Below the pieces are notes generated by a model, which did no database searches, had not been told where the DNA came from, and was given only the letters and a program-made list of their open reading frames with translations. From the IMG/VR virus record IMGVR_UViG_3300009128_000003, positions 1-64,000 of that record: a stretch of 64,000 bases of DNA, one strand, 5' to 3'. Below, piece by piece: positions 7,383 to 15,810 of the stretch (position 1 is the stretch's first letter; each line of letters opens with the position of its first letter). The position numbers and the translations under genes were made by a program. The DNA is from a virus.

Positions 7383-7711
7383 AATTCAGGGTGCTCCTCG
7401 GCAATCAGATCGAAAATGTTTTCAACCTCGCCATCATTGAGAGCAAAGTCACGCATCTTTTGCTGACCTTCTTCTCTGAGCTTTTTGGCTCTGTTCTTCT
7501 TCTTTATAGAGAGACCACCCACCTCATCGATGTATTCCTGAATACGGGGATCTTCGTCAATGTAGCCCGTGATGATATTCCGGAAAAACTTAGCCTGCGT
7601 CAGTCCGTCCGCCTTTAGGCGCAACAACAGCTTTGCATGACGATGATCGTTTTCAGTAAATACTACGCGCTTATTAAGCTTGCCATAATCAAGATCGTGA
7701 TCCATTACCAT
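7379..7711 (-). CDS. Conserved small phage protein, possible ribbon-helix-helix type
   Basis: The 110-residue protein has a KRVVFTENDHRHAKLLLRLK strand-helix, then GLTQAKFFRNIITGYI, resembling a ribbon-helix-helix or short DNA-binding arrangement. A Lys-rich helix and a NIFDLIAEEHPEL tail follow. Proteins with this pattern are common in marine T4-like phages and uncharacterised. The frame starts at 7711 or at the in-phase ATG at 7705, which overlaps the guaB stop (TAATG). Its place between guaB and the sigma-region-4 gene suggests a regulatory pair, which is inference. Confidence 0.7.
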   Translation of the reverse strand: MVMDHDLDYGKLNKRVVFTENDHRHAKLLLRLKADGLTQAKFFRNIITGYIDEDPRIQEYIDEVGGLSIKKKNRAKKLREEGQQKMRDFALNDGEVENIFDLIAEEHPEL

Positions 7712-8754
7712 TGCCTGTGAGTGATGTGAGTTCTGCTCTCAGATTGTCCGGCTGGAGTTTGCACCACAAATTGCGCCCTGCACTGTAGTTGTGCTAGTGT
7801 GCGCGCGCCCGAATAGGAGAACCCCGAACGAATCCCTTTCTCTAAGTCTGCGAGTATAGCCCCCACTGGACCGCGGTATGGCACTTGTGCAGAGACTCCT
7901 TCGAACGATGAGTATTTCCCACGCCATCTAATCTGCGCCTCTTTACTAGCCATACCTCGATAAGTTTTCCATTGTTGTCCCTCACGATCTCTTAAAATCT
8001 GTCCGGGTGTTTCGTCAGTGCCCGATAAAAGTGAGCCACACATGACCGCATCTGCGCCTGCAGATAACGCCTTGACGATGTCGCCTGAGTTACGGATCCC
8101 CCCATCAGCAATGATTGCAACGTCCCTATCTGTCTTTGCACAATCCATAATAGTCTGGAGACCGGGTAGTCCGTGTCCCGTCTGGATGCGAGTCGAACAA
8201 ATGGAGCCGCCGCCAATATTACACCGTACGGAGTCAGCGCCCCAGTCAGAGAGAGCGTTAACTCCCTCCAGCGTAGCAACGTTTCCTGCCATGATGTGCG
8301 TTTCGGCGCCCACTACATCGCGTAGTTGTCCTAAAGCCTCCTTCATCATGATGTGGTGACCATGCGCAACATCCACACATAGGAAGGTTGCGCCGGCTTG
8401 CACTGCACATTGGGCGCGCTGTATAAAGTCACCAGTGATCCCAACCGCAGCCCCAGCCGACGTTGCGCCGAGTTGAACTGCCTTGTCAATAATTTCTACC
8501 TGCTCAATAACAGAGTTATAGCGGTGTATGATTGCGGCGCCGCCGGAAGCATTCATGGCGGATGCCATCTCTTCCTCCGATACCGTGTCCATAGGGGACG
8601 CCAAAACGGGGAGAGGCAGCACTAGTTCTCGTCCCAAGTCCGACGATATATCTATTTCTGCTCTACTCTGAATATCGGAGTAGCGAGGAATCAATAGTAC
8701 ATCGTCGTACGACAAACACCGAGATAGCAAGGTTCTGCCTTCAATGGTGATCAT
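7705..8754 (-). CDS. guaB: IMP dehydrogenase / GMP reductase family enzyme without CBS domains
   Basis: The 349-residue TIM-barrel protein starts with SYDDVLLIPRYSD and LPVLASPMDTVSEEEMA, typical of the family. It has GAAVG, DVAHGH, the GNVAT strand, the catalytic-cysteine loop GGGSICSTR, an IIADGGIRNSGDIVKAL phosphate site, and a TYRGMASKEA segment. The length suits a GuaB/GuaC core with the two CBS regulatory domains absent. IMP dehydrogenase makes XMP and so raises GTP pools; GMP reductase does the reverse. The YRGM segment favours the dehydrogenase but does not decide it. The product overlaps the next gene and is followed downstream by regulators. Feedback control by CBS domains would be lost. 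Confidence 0.9.
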   Translation of the reverse strand: MITIEGRTLLSRCLSYDDVLLIPRYSDIQSRAEIDISSDLGRELVLPLPVLASPMDTVSEEEMASAMNASGGAAIIHRYNSVIEQVEIIDKAVQLGATSAGAAVGITGDFIQRAQCAVQAGATFLCVDVAHGHHIMMKEALGQLRDVVGAETHIMAGNVATLEGVNALSDWGADSVRCNIGGGSICSTRIQTGHGLPGLQTIMDCAKTDRDVAIIADGGIRNSGDIVKALSAGADAVMCGSLLSGTDETPGQILRDREGQQWKTYRGMASKEAQIRWRGKYSSFEGVSAQVPYRGPVGAILADLEKGIRSGFSYSGARTLAQLQCRAQFVVQTPAGQSESRTHITHRQW

Positions 8755-8757
8755 TCT

Positions 8758-9159
8758 TTATTCCTCTTGTGCTTCAGGAGGTCGGGCTGAATCACCGCGG
8801 GATTTTCTAAAGGTGGGGGATCGCTCGCGCAATTCCTTTTCGGTTAAAGGTGCTGGAGGATCCTCTGCTTGTCGCTCCTCTTCCGCATCTTCCTCCGCGG
8901 CTTCCTCTACCTCTTCCTCTTCCGGTGGGTGGTTCAAGAGTGCCAAAGCCTCGGCGCCGGCAGTTTTAATCAGAGGCGCATATTGCTGTAAAGTTAGCAT
9001 AGCTCCCTCTAATTGTGCTAGCTGGGCAGCATAATTAGACAACGTGCCTACGTCTGTTTCGTGAGTGGCTCGGCGCGCCATGTCTTTCATTAATCCCAGC
9101 ACGCCCAGTGCTTGAGATTTCAGGTTAAGTATAGTCGCCTGTAGTGTTTCGTCAGTCAT
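8758..9159 (-). CDS. Uncharacterised helical protein with an acidic tail
   Basis: The product has 133 residues. The start at ATG 9159 overlaps the thioredoxin-like stop (TAATG) and follows AAAAGGAG, so it is preferred to the longer frame. Residues 1-75 are predicted helices (TLQATILNLKSQALGVLGLM...). Residues 78-110 are almost wholly Glu/Ala, and a Pro/Arg-rich end follows. No family is recognised. It lies 3 nt before guaB in the same operon. Confidence 0.7.
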   Translation of the reverse strand: MTDETLQATILNLKSQALGVLGLMKDMARRATHETDVGTLSNYAAQLAQLEGAMLTLQQYAPLIKTAGAEALALLNHPPEEEEVEEAAEEDAEEERQAEDPPAPLTEKELRERSPTFRKSRGDSARPPEAQEE

Positions 9160-9518
9160 TATTGTTTCTCCTTTTCGATGAATGATTTGATATGCTTCAC
9201 TGTGTACCATGTTTTTTCGTTAGGGTGTTCAGGATCGTCTAAGATTCTAAGACGTGGTTTAGGGGAACCCGTGTTTATAAGCCCAATGGTAGGTACCCCA
9301 TTAATTCCTAATTTTTCTACAATTTTGGGGCTGTCGTCGATGTTAAAAGCAAAGAAATACAGATCTGTGTAAGTTTCTGCAATATCTTTGTAGTATCCGC
9401 TTAAGGCGTGGCAATAATCGCAACCATTAGAGTAGAATTTTATCACGCATGTGGCAGGATTGGTGGGTCCACCTAAAATCTGGTGAAGTGCCGCTTCTGA
9501 AATTCTTTCAACTGCCAT
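9159..9518 (-). CDS. Thioredoxin-like protein (CDYC)
   Basis: The 119-residue protein has the thioredoxin fold pattern: CVIKFYSNGCDYCHALS with the redox pair CxxC at about residues 33-36, an FFAFNIDDS strand, and the cis-proline segment GINGVPTIGLI. The dipeptide between the cysteines is Asp-Tyr, neither the Gly-Pro of thioredoxin nor the Pro-Tyr of glutaredoxin. A likely role is dithiol supply, for instance to the ribonucleotide reductase at 18843-20810, as in T4 where NrdC serves the phage reductase. That link is inference. The ATG follows GAGGTG. Confidence 0.85.
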   Translation of the reverse strand: MAVERISEAALHQILGGPTNPATCVIKFYSNGCDYCHALSGYYKDIAETYTDLYFFAFNIDDSPKIVEKLGINGVPTIGLINTGSPKPRLRILDDPEHPNEKTWYTVKHIKSFIEKEKQ

Positions 9519-9548
9519 GGGGCACCTCTTCTGTTGGGTTTTTGGTCT

Positions 9549-9809
9549 TCATTCTGTCTCCTTAAAGTATTCTAGTGCCATCTTGCGTGCCATTTTCCAA
9601 CACGTTGGACAGTACAGCCTTACGGTGTCGGTGTCCTTCACGACGACGTTCCATGTTTTTGCCATTTTCTTGCTTTTCTTATCGAATGGTGCGAGGCAGG
9701 CAAGACACTCATCTGGCAAATTTTGAAATTGAGAAATTTTATCGGCGATATTTTCAGCCGCTTCCTTGTTCATCTTTTTTTCTAATGTGCGTCGATTTTT
9801 ACGATTCAT
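9549..9809 (-). CDS. Small zinc-ribbon-like protein
   Basis: The 86-residue product begins at ATG 9809, overlapping the methyltransferase stop. It has a basic start (NRKNRRTLEKK), then CLAC, a Lys-rich spacer, and CPTC 30-odd residues later. The two CxxC pairs suggest a zinc ribbon that could bind nucleic acid. The gene is part of the dut-dam operon. The family is otherwise unrecognised. Confidence 0.75.
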   Translation of the reverse strand: MNRKNRRTLEKKMNKEAAENIADKISQFQNLPDECLACLAPFDKKSKKMAKTWNVVVKDTDTVRLYCPTCWKMARKMALEYFKETE

Positions 9810-10279
9810 CGATTGATTCCCTCCACTCTCCAAAGTTCTTCGTTGCCATCAAACACCACCACTGCGGATGGGAATGGTGCACTATTTGTGCTGTCGCCAA
9901 ACTTAAGGCGCCCTTTCACAAAATGAATCTCCGAAGCTTTCATGACATACTTGTGCCAATACTTTGTGTCGGTTCGGGCTGGAATGAGCATCACAACTCT
10001 GGTGTTCTCTTTCATGGCTTCATTATAACCCTTCTCGATCCATTTGTCAATACCTCTTCCGTACGGAGGGTTAACGAAGCAAGTAAAACCTTCCCAGTCT
10101 CTTTCCAGTCCGTTCTCAGCCTCTGTGAAGAAGTTGGCGCACTTTGTGTTGTGTGTGGTGGCACATGGATCCAAATTAAATGGTCCAAAGCGCCAGTTTA
10201 ATTTATCAAAAAAGTCTTGGGGTGTTGACCACATTCCTGTCTTCGAGCTGAACATTGTTTGTTGTGTCGCCTTATCCAT
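9806..10279 (-). CDS. Phage-type N6-adenine DNA methyltransferase (Dam, PF05869 type)
   Basis: The 157-residue protein has the typical start for phage Dam-type enzymes (WSTPQDFFDKLNWRF), a FNLDPCAT segment, and the catalytic tetrapeptide in CFVNPPYGRG. It continues with VVMLIPARTDTKYWHKY and a RLKFGDSTNSAPFPSAVVVF end, as in the family. It would methylate adenine in a short site, perhaps against host restriction. It is small but complete for this family. The gene overlaps dut upstream and the zinc-ribbon gene downstream. Confidence 0.92.
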   Translation of the reverse strand: MDKATQQTMFSSKTGMWSTPQDFFDKLNWRFGPFNLDPCATTHNTKCANFFTEAENGLERDWEGFTCFVNPPYGRGIDKWIEKGYNEAMKENTRVVMLIPARTDTKYWHKYVMKASEIHFVKGRLKFGDSTNSAPFPSAVVVFDGNEELWRVEGINR

Positions 10280-10733
10280 CAGTGCTCCCCAAGGCGCCGG
10301 CGCCTCTGTCGCTAATGGTGATGGGGTAGCTGTAGATACGAGACTCCTCCACTTCCAGCGGGCGGAAATGTACCACCGGCGTCATAACGATCTGCGCGAT
10401 CTTCATGCCGGCGTAGATGAATTGTGGTTCGGCGCCAACATTGTGTAAATTTACAAACACCTCGCCTTCGTAGCCTGAGTCTATAACACAAGCACCAACC
10501 AGCAGGCTCTTCTTCGCAGCGTTTCCAGAACGGTTCTTCACCTCCAGCATATATCCATGCGGCACACCAAACTTTAAGCCGGTGGAAAACACTTTAGACT
10601 CCGCAGGCTTGAGCCACTGTCCGGCGGCATCCCCCTCTTCGGGACTATAGAAAACGTCAAGCCCTGCGTCTGAGGGGTTGGCGCGCTCAGGTGTGCGAGA
10701 ATTGTGGCGCACTTTTGAATATTCAAGAATCAT
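10272..10733 (-). CDS. dut: dUTP pyrophosphatase
   Basis: The 153-residue protein carries all five dUTPase motifs: DAGLDV, the NRSGNAAK phosphate segment, GACVIDSGYEGEV with the catalytic Asp, the MKIAQIVM strand, and the C-terminal RGAGALGSTDG arm. It hydrolyses dUTP to dUMP and pyrophosphate, keeping uracil out of phage DNA and supplying dUMP. It overlaps the preceding gene by 11 nt and the following methyltransferase by 8 nt, in the operon transcribed from 11004-11032. Confidence 0.97.
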   Translation of the reverse strand: MILEYSKVRHNSRTPERANPSDAGLDVFYSPEEGDAAGQWLKPAESKVFSTGLKFGVPHGYMLEVKNRSGNAAKKSLLVGACVIDSGYEGEVFVNLHNVGAEPQFIYAGMKIAQIVMTPVVHFRPLEVEESRIYSYPITISDRGAGALGSTDG

Positions 10734-10977
10734 CCGTGTCTCCTGCTAACATATTAAAATTTTCCACCACTTCGTCAATGTTTACCTTACCTTTGTACAG
10801 GCGGTACGCCTTGACTGCTGCTCGGATTTCGTCGGTATTGAGCCATCCGTTCTCACGAAACTCGCTGCGCAAGTCTCGCTTTTGGTCCTTGTAAGGCTCC
10901 ATTGCCTCTTCGATTGCGTTTAGTGAACGAATGTATTCCTTTACATATCGTTTACGTTCTTCATTTGTTGTGGCCAT
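10723..10977 (-). CDS. GapR/DUF2312-like coiled-coil protein
   Basis: The 84-residue protein consists mainly of two predicted helices (RYVKEYIRSLNAIEEAME, then KRDLRSEFRENGWLNTDEIR and RAAVKAYRLYKG). The pattern of a long basic helix, a Gly-Trp turn and a second Arg/Lys-rich helix resembles GapR, a small DNA-binding protein that coats overtwisted DNA. The resemblance is partial. It is the first gene after the promoter at 11004-11032 and has a good AAGGAGGG site. Confidence 0.55.
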   Translation of the reverse strand: MATTNEERKRYVKEYIRSLNAIEEAMEPYKDQKRDLRSEFRENGWLNTDEIRAAVKAYRLYKGKVNIDEVVENFNMLAGDTDDS

Positions 10978-11003
10978 TAAGCCCTCCTTTTTAATTCTTT
11001 ATT

Positions 11004-11032
11004 AATATAACATCTATCTTAAGTGCTGTCAA
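11004..11032 (-). promoter_or_regulatory. sigma70-type promoter of the dut-dam-trx-guaB operon
   Basis: Minus-strand TTGACA (11027-11032), 17 bp, TATATT (11004-11009). It overlaps the last codons of the J-domain gene and lies about 30 nt before the ATG at 10977. Confidence 0.8.
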
Positions 11033-11748
11033 CTATTTTCTGATAGCTGGAGCCCAAATAATTGATGTAGGAATTGTTTTATTAGCGTGTCGCGCTCAGC
11101 GTCCGTCTCTGCATCGGCAAACTTATAGTTATAGGTGCTCTTTTGATTGCGCACAAGCTGCTCAAGTCTGCCAACCTCACGTTTCATCCAGCGATTCTGT
11201 TGCTTATAGTTTCGGGGAGTTGTGATGTTAAGCTCGTCGGCAATATCCAATAAAACAAAATACTTTTTTTGTTCCATGGCGCGGTTGGCTTCTTGGAATC
11301 TACTTATCATATCTTTGCGCATTTCAGTGGACAAATTGGGGTCTACTCGGTCTGGGTGAAGTGTGAGGGCAATCTTTTTGAAGAGTTTAGAAAATGCTTC
11401 GTGCATTTCTTTCTCGTCTTGTGTCATTTGGTAAGATTCAGGCGCCGGTGGGGGCGGGGAGGAAGATTCATGAACAATTATGCTCGTCTCGCTAAGGTTG
11501 TCTATGTCGGGTTCATTCTCGTCACTGCTATTGGTGTCTGGCTTTCCGTATAGTTCTTGCACCCGCTCCCGATGTTGGTTGTTGAGTTCGTTAAGATCTA
11601 TATTGTTGGTGGCACAGAAGCTTTCATAATACTTCTGAAAATCTGGCGCAGCTTCTCGCACAATTTCTTTTACAGTGTCCAGTTCGACGCTGTAAAACCT
11701 TAACTGGTTGAGAATTCTCTTCCATTTTAATTTGCTGCTAGCTGCCAT
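11029..11748 (-). CDS. J-domain (DnaJ-like) protein
   Basis: The 239-residue protein has a J-domain core at about residues 120-165: FSKLFKKIALTLHPDRVDPN with the invariant His-Pro-Asp, then a helix holding RFQEANRAMEQKKY. This tripeptide stimulates DnaK ATPase in known J proteins. The N-terminal 100 residues are helical and acidic with no recognised domain; the last 70 residues form a coiled segment. No DnaK or GrpE gene is in the window, so it would have to recruit the host DnaK. The ATG lies about 10 nt downstream of the clpP-like gene upstream region and has a GGTATG-type weak site. Confidence 0.8.
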   Translation of the reverse strand: MAASSKLKWKRILNQLRFYSVELDTVKEIVREAAPDFQKYYESFCATNNIDLNELNNQHRERVQELYGKPDTNSSDENEPDIDNLSETSIIVHESSSPPPPAPESYQMTQDEKEMHEAFSKLFKKIALTLHPDRVDPNLSTEMRKDMISRFQEANRAMEQKKYFVLLDIADELNITTPRNYKQQNRWMKREVGRLEQLVRNQKSTYNYKFADAETDAERDTLIKQFLHQLFGLQLSENS

Positions 11749-11761
11749 ACCTTAAGTAGTT

Positions 11762-12367
11762 TTACTTAAAGTCGAACTTGACCCGGGTTTCAATTTTTAA
11801 CTGAGGTACATGCAAATGATTAGCAAGATTGTGTTTTTTAGCCTCGTCGCTTTCCAAAAACCAATCTGCGTGCCCTTTCTCGTGCACGATGTCAAGGAAG
11901 TAATCCTTGTGATGTCCACAATTCTCCGCCATCATTGTATAAATCTTCTGATTAAGGCGGTCGGTTTCGTCGGCGCTTACTTTAACCTCTTCTACTTTGC
12001 CCCAACTCATTGAGCTAACATCGTGAATCATAACTGTGGCGTCTGGATCCATATAGCGCTTACCTTCGGCTCCAAAGCTAAACAAAATAGCGCCGCACGA
12101 CATTGCTTTTCCTTGCACGATGGTGGCAATCGGAATGCGGCTGTGTTTGATGTCCGAAATCATGGACATGAGGCTATAAACTTGCCCTCCATAACTGTCG
12201 ATAATAATTGGCAGCACCGGCTGTCCTGTGTTCTGTGCTTTTCCTACAAGTTTCGAGAATTCCTTCGCTGCGGTGCCATCAAACTTTTGTACTCTAATGA
12301 CCACTGGTAAGTCATCGATGAGCTTTGCTTCCTTCAATAATGGGCTAAAAGTTTTAAGTACGTTCAT
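11762..12367 (-). CDS. ClpP-like serine protease (second copy)
   Basis: The 201-residue protein has the ClpP fold: VLPIIIDSYGGQVYSLMSMI, the nucleophile loop QGKAMSCGAILFSFG, and the TVMIHDVSS strand with catalytic His. It differs strongly from the copy at 5166-5804: the loop residue after Ser is Cys instead of Ala, and it carries a GHADWFLESDEAKKHNLA end typical of the family's last helix. It lies 2 nt after dnaE, so it is co-transcribed with the polymerase. Two ClpP-like genes could form a mixed complex or act on different substrates; this is not decidable here. Confidence 0.9.
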   Translation of the reverse strand: MNVLKTFSPLLKEAKLIDDLPVVIRVQKFDGTAAKEFSKLVGKAQNTGQPVLPIIIDSYGGQVYSLMSMISDIKHSRIPIATIVQGKAMSCGAILFSFGAEGKRYMDPDATVMIHDVSSMSWGKVEEVKVSADETDRLNQKIYTMMAENCGHHKDYFLDIVHEKGHADWFLESDEAKKHNLANHLHVPQLKIETRVKFDFK

Positions 12368-12369
12368 GG

Positions 12370-15300
12370 TTATCCTAGTAATCTAAATGTTCTGCCAACC
12401 GCATATGTTGAGAATCCCCAGTTTTCATCATAGTTCAATCTCGCCATGTACGGTCGGTTGAGATGCACGCGATCTTTCTCGGGTTTGATACCCCAGCACC
12501 TTATTCTAGTTAGTTCGTTGTTGGAATCAATGACCTCTACAATCCAATAGTCTTTACCTTTCTTGGTTTTTCTCGGCACAATCTTGCGCGGGATAAACCA
12601 GCAAACCTGTAGTTCTTGATCGAACTCAGAGATGGGTGGAATAAATTTGTCTTGTAGTTTCTGGACCGTCTCGGCATTAATCACCAAGTTGATGGGGAAG
12701 ACTCCAGTAAGATCCGACTTGAACTGGATGATTTCTTCTTCGCTAAAGTCGCCTTCGGGTCGGTACAGTTCTATATTCTCAGCTAACTTCTTCAAGTTCT
12801 TGGGGCGATCCACAATGCATGCAGACCAGAAATGCTTTCGACCAGTGAAGCGATCATCGACAATATTATCCAGTGCTCCGCCGCGACATAAAGCATCCAG
12901 AGACTTCTTGTTCAATTTTGAATACGTAATATTCTCGTTAAAGAGGAGATCCTCTGCATTGTTTAACGGACGGTTGGCGAGAATCTGATCGATTGCTGCT
13001 TTCCCTAATCCCTTAATAGACGTGAGTGGCTGAATCAGTGTCTTGCCATCCTCACTAATCTCCCACACTGTGCCTGACTTATTAATATCCAGTGGGGCAA
13101 TGTCGAATCCATATCGCTTGGCGATGTTGATTGCCTTTTCCTTTCTGCTCTCGGGCTCTTTGTCGAGGAATGCTGCCATCCATTCTGCGGGGTAATAGTT
13201 CCACAACCACGCGCACTGATATGAGATAATCGAATAGCTCACCGCGTGTGACTTGTTGAAGCCGTAGCCGGAGAAGTATTCAAACTTGTCCCAAAGTGCT
13301 TGGGCAGCATCGCGGTCAATGTTTTTCGCCACACACCCCTTAATAAACTTATCGTGAAGCCTGCCCTTGACGGAACCCTTTCCGGTTCCTTTCTTGGTCA
13401 AGACCTTGCGAAGCATGTTGCCTTCGTCAAGAGTGAGCCCACCCAGCTTGTGAGCCAGCAAAGCAATTTGTTCTTGGAAGATGAGGAAGCCATAAGTTTC
13501 TTCAGTGATCTCTCGTGAATCAGGAGTAAGATAGCTGATGCGCTGGGGATGCCCCTTGGCTTCTACATAATCTGTGTCTACCCCTGCCGACAATGGACCG
13601 GGACGAAAGATAGAAGTGATAGCTGATACGTCAATGATGTTGTTCGGCTTCGCTCTCACACAAAATTGTTGTGCTCCATGCTCTGTGAACTGGAAGACAC
13701 CTGCCCATTTTCCTGTGTGAAAGATGTTCTCGTAGACAGTGGAGTCGTTCATATCCAGAATGTCTGGGTGCAGTATGCGTTCATAATAATCTCGCACCTG
13801 TGCAAACGTCGGCTCTTCAACGCCGTGATGACGCTGGAGGATGTGCTCGATGCAACCTTCCATCATCTTAAGGGTGGAAAGTCCAAGCAGATCGAACTTA
13901 ATGAAGCCCATGGGCTCAAGATGGCGAACGTTCTGTCCCTCCGCCCATGGTGCCTGACGCACACCGCCAGAATTAATCAACGGCATATTGGAATCAAGGT
14001 TCTCTGCGATGACAACGCCGCCAGCGTGACGCGAGCATGATCTAACTTGTCCGACAAGTCCCTCAACGTGCGTCTTAACCTCCGGGTGTTTGTTTAGATA
14101 TGCTTGGAGAGAAGGGGAAAACTCCATGACCTCTTCCCATGTTGGCGCGTAAACACCTGCCTTTACACCATGCTTACGCTTAGCCTCCGGCGTCGCTTCC
14201 CGGATCATAATAGAGGTAACGGTGTTGACCTCAGTGAAAGGGATATTATATAGCTTTGAGATATCCTTAATTAAACTTTTGAGCTGCAGCGTGTTCCAGT
14301 TAGAGATGGGCGCAACACAATCCTCTCCCCACATCTCAACTAACTTTTCTTTCAGTGCCATGCTGTCGGATACATCGTAGTCAATATCTGGGTAGTCCTT
14401 AGCATCAGAGCGTAAGAAGCGAGAGAACAGCAAGTCATGCTTAATGGGATCCACTTGAGTAATACCAAGCGCATAGGCGACAAGTGAGCCGGCGGCTGAT
14501 CCTCGACCGGGACCGGTCAGCATCATGTCTGTTGCTACATCCACGATAGACTTCATGGTTAAGAAATATTTGGAGAACCCTCGCTCGTCAATAACATTAA
14601 GCTCTTGTCTCAAACGCTCAGTGTACTCTGAGTTTTTATGAAATCCCCTGTCCTTTAGACCTTCAAGTGCATAATTAACAAGCGCTTGAGTTGCGGTATA
14701 GCCAGCCGGTACAACGAATTCGGGGAGGCGGACTGTATTGTCAGGCAAGAAAGACTCGATGCGTTCAAACGCAATGCGATGTGTCTCCTCAATACTTTTC
14801 AAGACTACTGCATCATCGTATTCAAACCCACCGCTTTCTGAATACTGCTTGTAGCTTTCCCAGATTTGATCACCGTTCTTCGGATACAGTTCATATCCGA
14901 TTTCTTCAACCCCAGCGGGAAGTTGTGATTCTTCCTCTGCCCATGATGGTCTACCCTTTCCAAGCCACCCCAATCGCTTGTATAGTTCGCGGTCCTTCCA
15001 AGCATCGGGATTCGGGTAGTGGCTGTCGGCTGTTGTGATCAAACTAACGCCCATTTCTTGTGCCGTCTGGATAACAAATTGGTTCAGCTTATGCTGGTCT
15101 TCAATGTTGTTCCATTGTATTTCTGCATACCAACGGTCACCAAATATTTCTACCATGCGTTCGGTGGTATCACGCATGGCACTTAAAACTGCTTCATCGC
15201 TTTCTTCGCGGTTCTCCCAATAATCACCCGCGTACACACCTCCAAGGCATGCGCTAGCGGCGATAATACCCTCGTTGTACTTCTCCAAAAGTCTATAGTC

Positions 15301-15801
15301 TATACGGGGGTACCTATAAAAATTCTCTGACTGGTAGCTCTCTGAGACCAGCTTAAACAGGTTGTTGAGACCTGTCTGATTTTGTGCCAACAGGACGAGG
15401 TGACGTCGGCGCCGAAGGATATCTTGTGTCTTCTTGCTGGCGCCCTCATCCTCAACAGTTGCGCCTGAAGCTTTAGCTGCTTTGGCGGATCTGGCGCGCT
15501 TCTTATCTTCCATCGCTCTGGTGTATTCTTCTTGCCACTCCTCAACGGACGGGATAAAGTATGCTTCACACCCAAAGATTGGTTTAAACTCTTTGCCGCC
15601 CTCCTGCATTTTCTTTGCGTGCAGTACTTGGTATGCTAAGCCGTTCATGTTTCCATGATCAGTGAGCGCTAGTGCATCTCCGCCATTTTCATAACAAAAA
15701 TCCATGTGTGCCTGTGGATATCCAATGGCATCGAAAATGGACCCCGCTACGCTGTGCGCGTGCAGCCCAACAAATTTAATCTTAGAATCAGTACGACTCA
15801 T
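12370..15801 (-). CDS. dnaE: DNA polymerase III alpha subunit (DnaE type)
   Basis: The 1143-residue protein is a full-size C-family polymerase. It starts with a PHP domain (FVGLHAHSVAGS, then ALALTDHGNMNG). The palm has TGPGRGSAAGSLVAYALGIT and the catalytic aspartates in DYPDIDYDVSD. The fingers region has RSCSRHAGGVVIAE, FKFDLLGL-type and VFQFTEHGA segments, and the region before the helix-hairpin-helix has FNKSHAVSYSIISYQCAWL. A C-terminal OB-like region ends the protein. It polymerises DNA and normally needs a sliding clamp; none is encoded in this window. No epsilon-type exonuclease is fused. The promoter at 15827-15855 lies in the 3' end of the upstream gene. T4-like phages typically use a B-family enzyme, so this is a notable replacement or transfer. 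Confidence 0.97.
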   Translation of the reverse strand: MSRTDSKIKFVGLHAHSVAGSIFDAIGYPQAHMDFCYENGGDALALTDHGNMNGLAYQVLHAKKMQEGGKEFKPIFGCEAYFIPSVEEWQEEYTRAMEDKKRARSAKAAKASGATVEDEGASKKTQDILRRRRHLVLLAQNQTGLNNLFKLVSESYQSENFYRYPRIDYRLLEKYNEGIIAASACLGGVYAGDYWENREESDEAVLSAMRDTTERMVEIFGDRWYAEIQWNNIEDQHKLNQFVIQTAQEMGVSLITTADSHYPNPDAWKDRELYKRLGWLGKGRPSWAEEESQLPAGVEEIGYELYPKNGDQIWESYKQYSESGGFEYDDAVVLKSIEETHRIAFERIESFLPDNTVRLPEFVVPAGYTATQALVNYALEGLKDRGFHKNSEYTERLRQELNVIDERGFSKYFLTMKSIVDVATDMMLTGPGRGSAAGSLVAYALGITQVDPIKHDLLFSRFLRSDAKDYPDIDYDVSDSMALKEKLVEMWGEDCVAPISNWNTLQLKSLIKDISKLYNIPFTEVNTVTSIMIREATPEAKRKHGVKAGVYAPTWEEVMEFSPSLQAYLNKHPEVKTHVEGLVGQVRSCSRHAGGVVIAENLDSNMPLINSGGVRQAPWAEGQNVRHLEPMGFIKFDLLGLSTLKMMEGCIEHILQRHHGVEEPTFAQVRDYYERILHPDILDMNDSTVYENIFHTGKWAGVFQFTEHGAQQFCVRAKPNNIIDVSAITSIFRPGPLSAGVDTDYVEAKGHPQRISYLTPDSREITEETYGFLIFQEQIALLAHKLGGLTLDEGNMLRKVLTKKGTGKGSVKGRLHDKFIKGCVAKNIDRDAAQALWDKFEYFSGYGFNKSHAVSYSIISYQCAWLWNYYPAEWMAAFLDKEPESRKEKAINIAKRYGFDIAPLDINKSGTVWEISEDGKTLIQPLTSIKGLGKAAIDQILANRPLNNAEDLLFNENITYSKLNKKSLDALCRGGALDNIVDDRFTGRKHFWSACIVDRPKNLKKLAENIELYRPEGDFSEEEIIQFKSDLTGVFPINLVINAETVQKLQDKFIPPISEFDQELQVCWFIPRKIVPRKTKKGKDYWIVEVIDSNNELTRIRCWGIKPEKDRVHLNRPYMARLNYDENWGFSTYAVGRTFRLLG

Positions 15802-15810
15802 AATCCCTCC

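Noticed and set aside
9510-9552. 14-codon frame starting by ATGA overlap with 9549-9809
   Set aside because: Too short and it ends inside the thioredoxin-like gene; no independent support.
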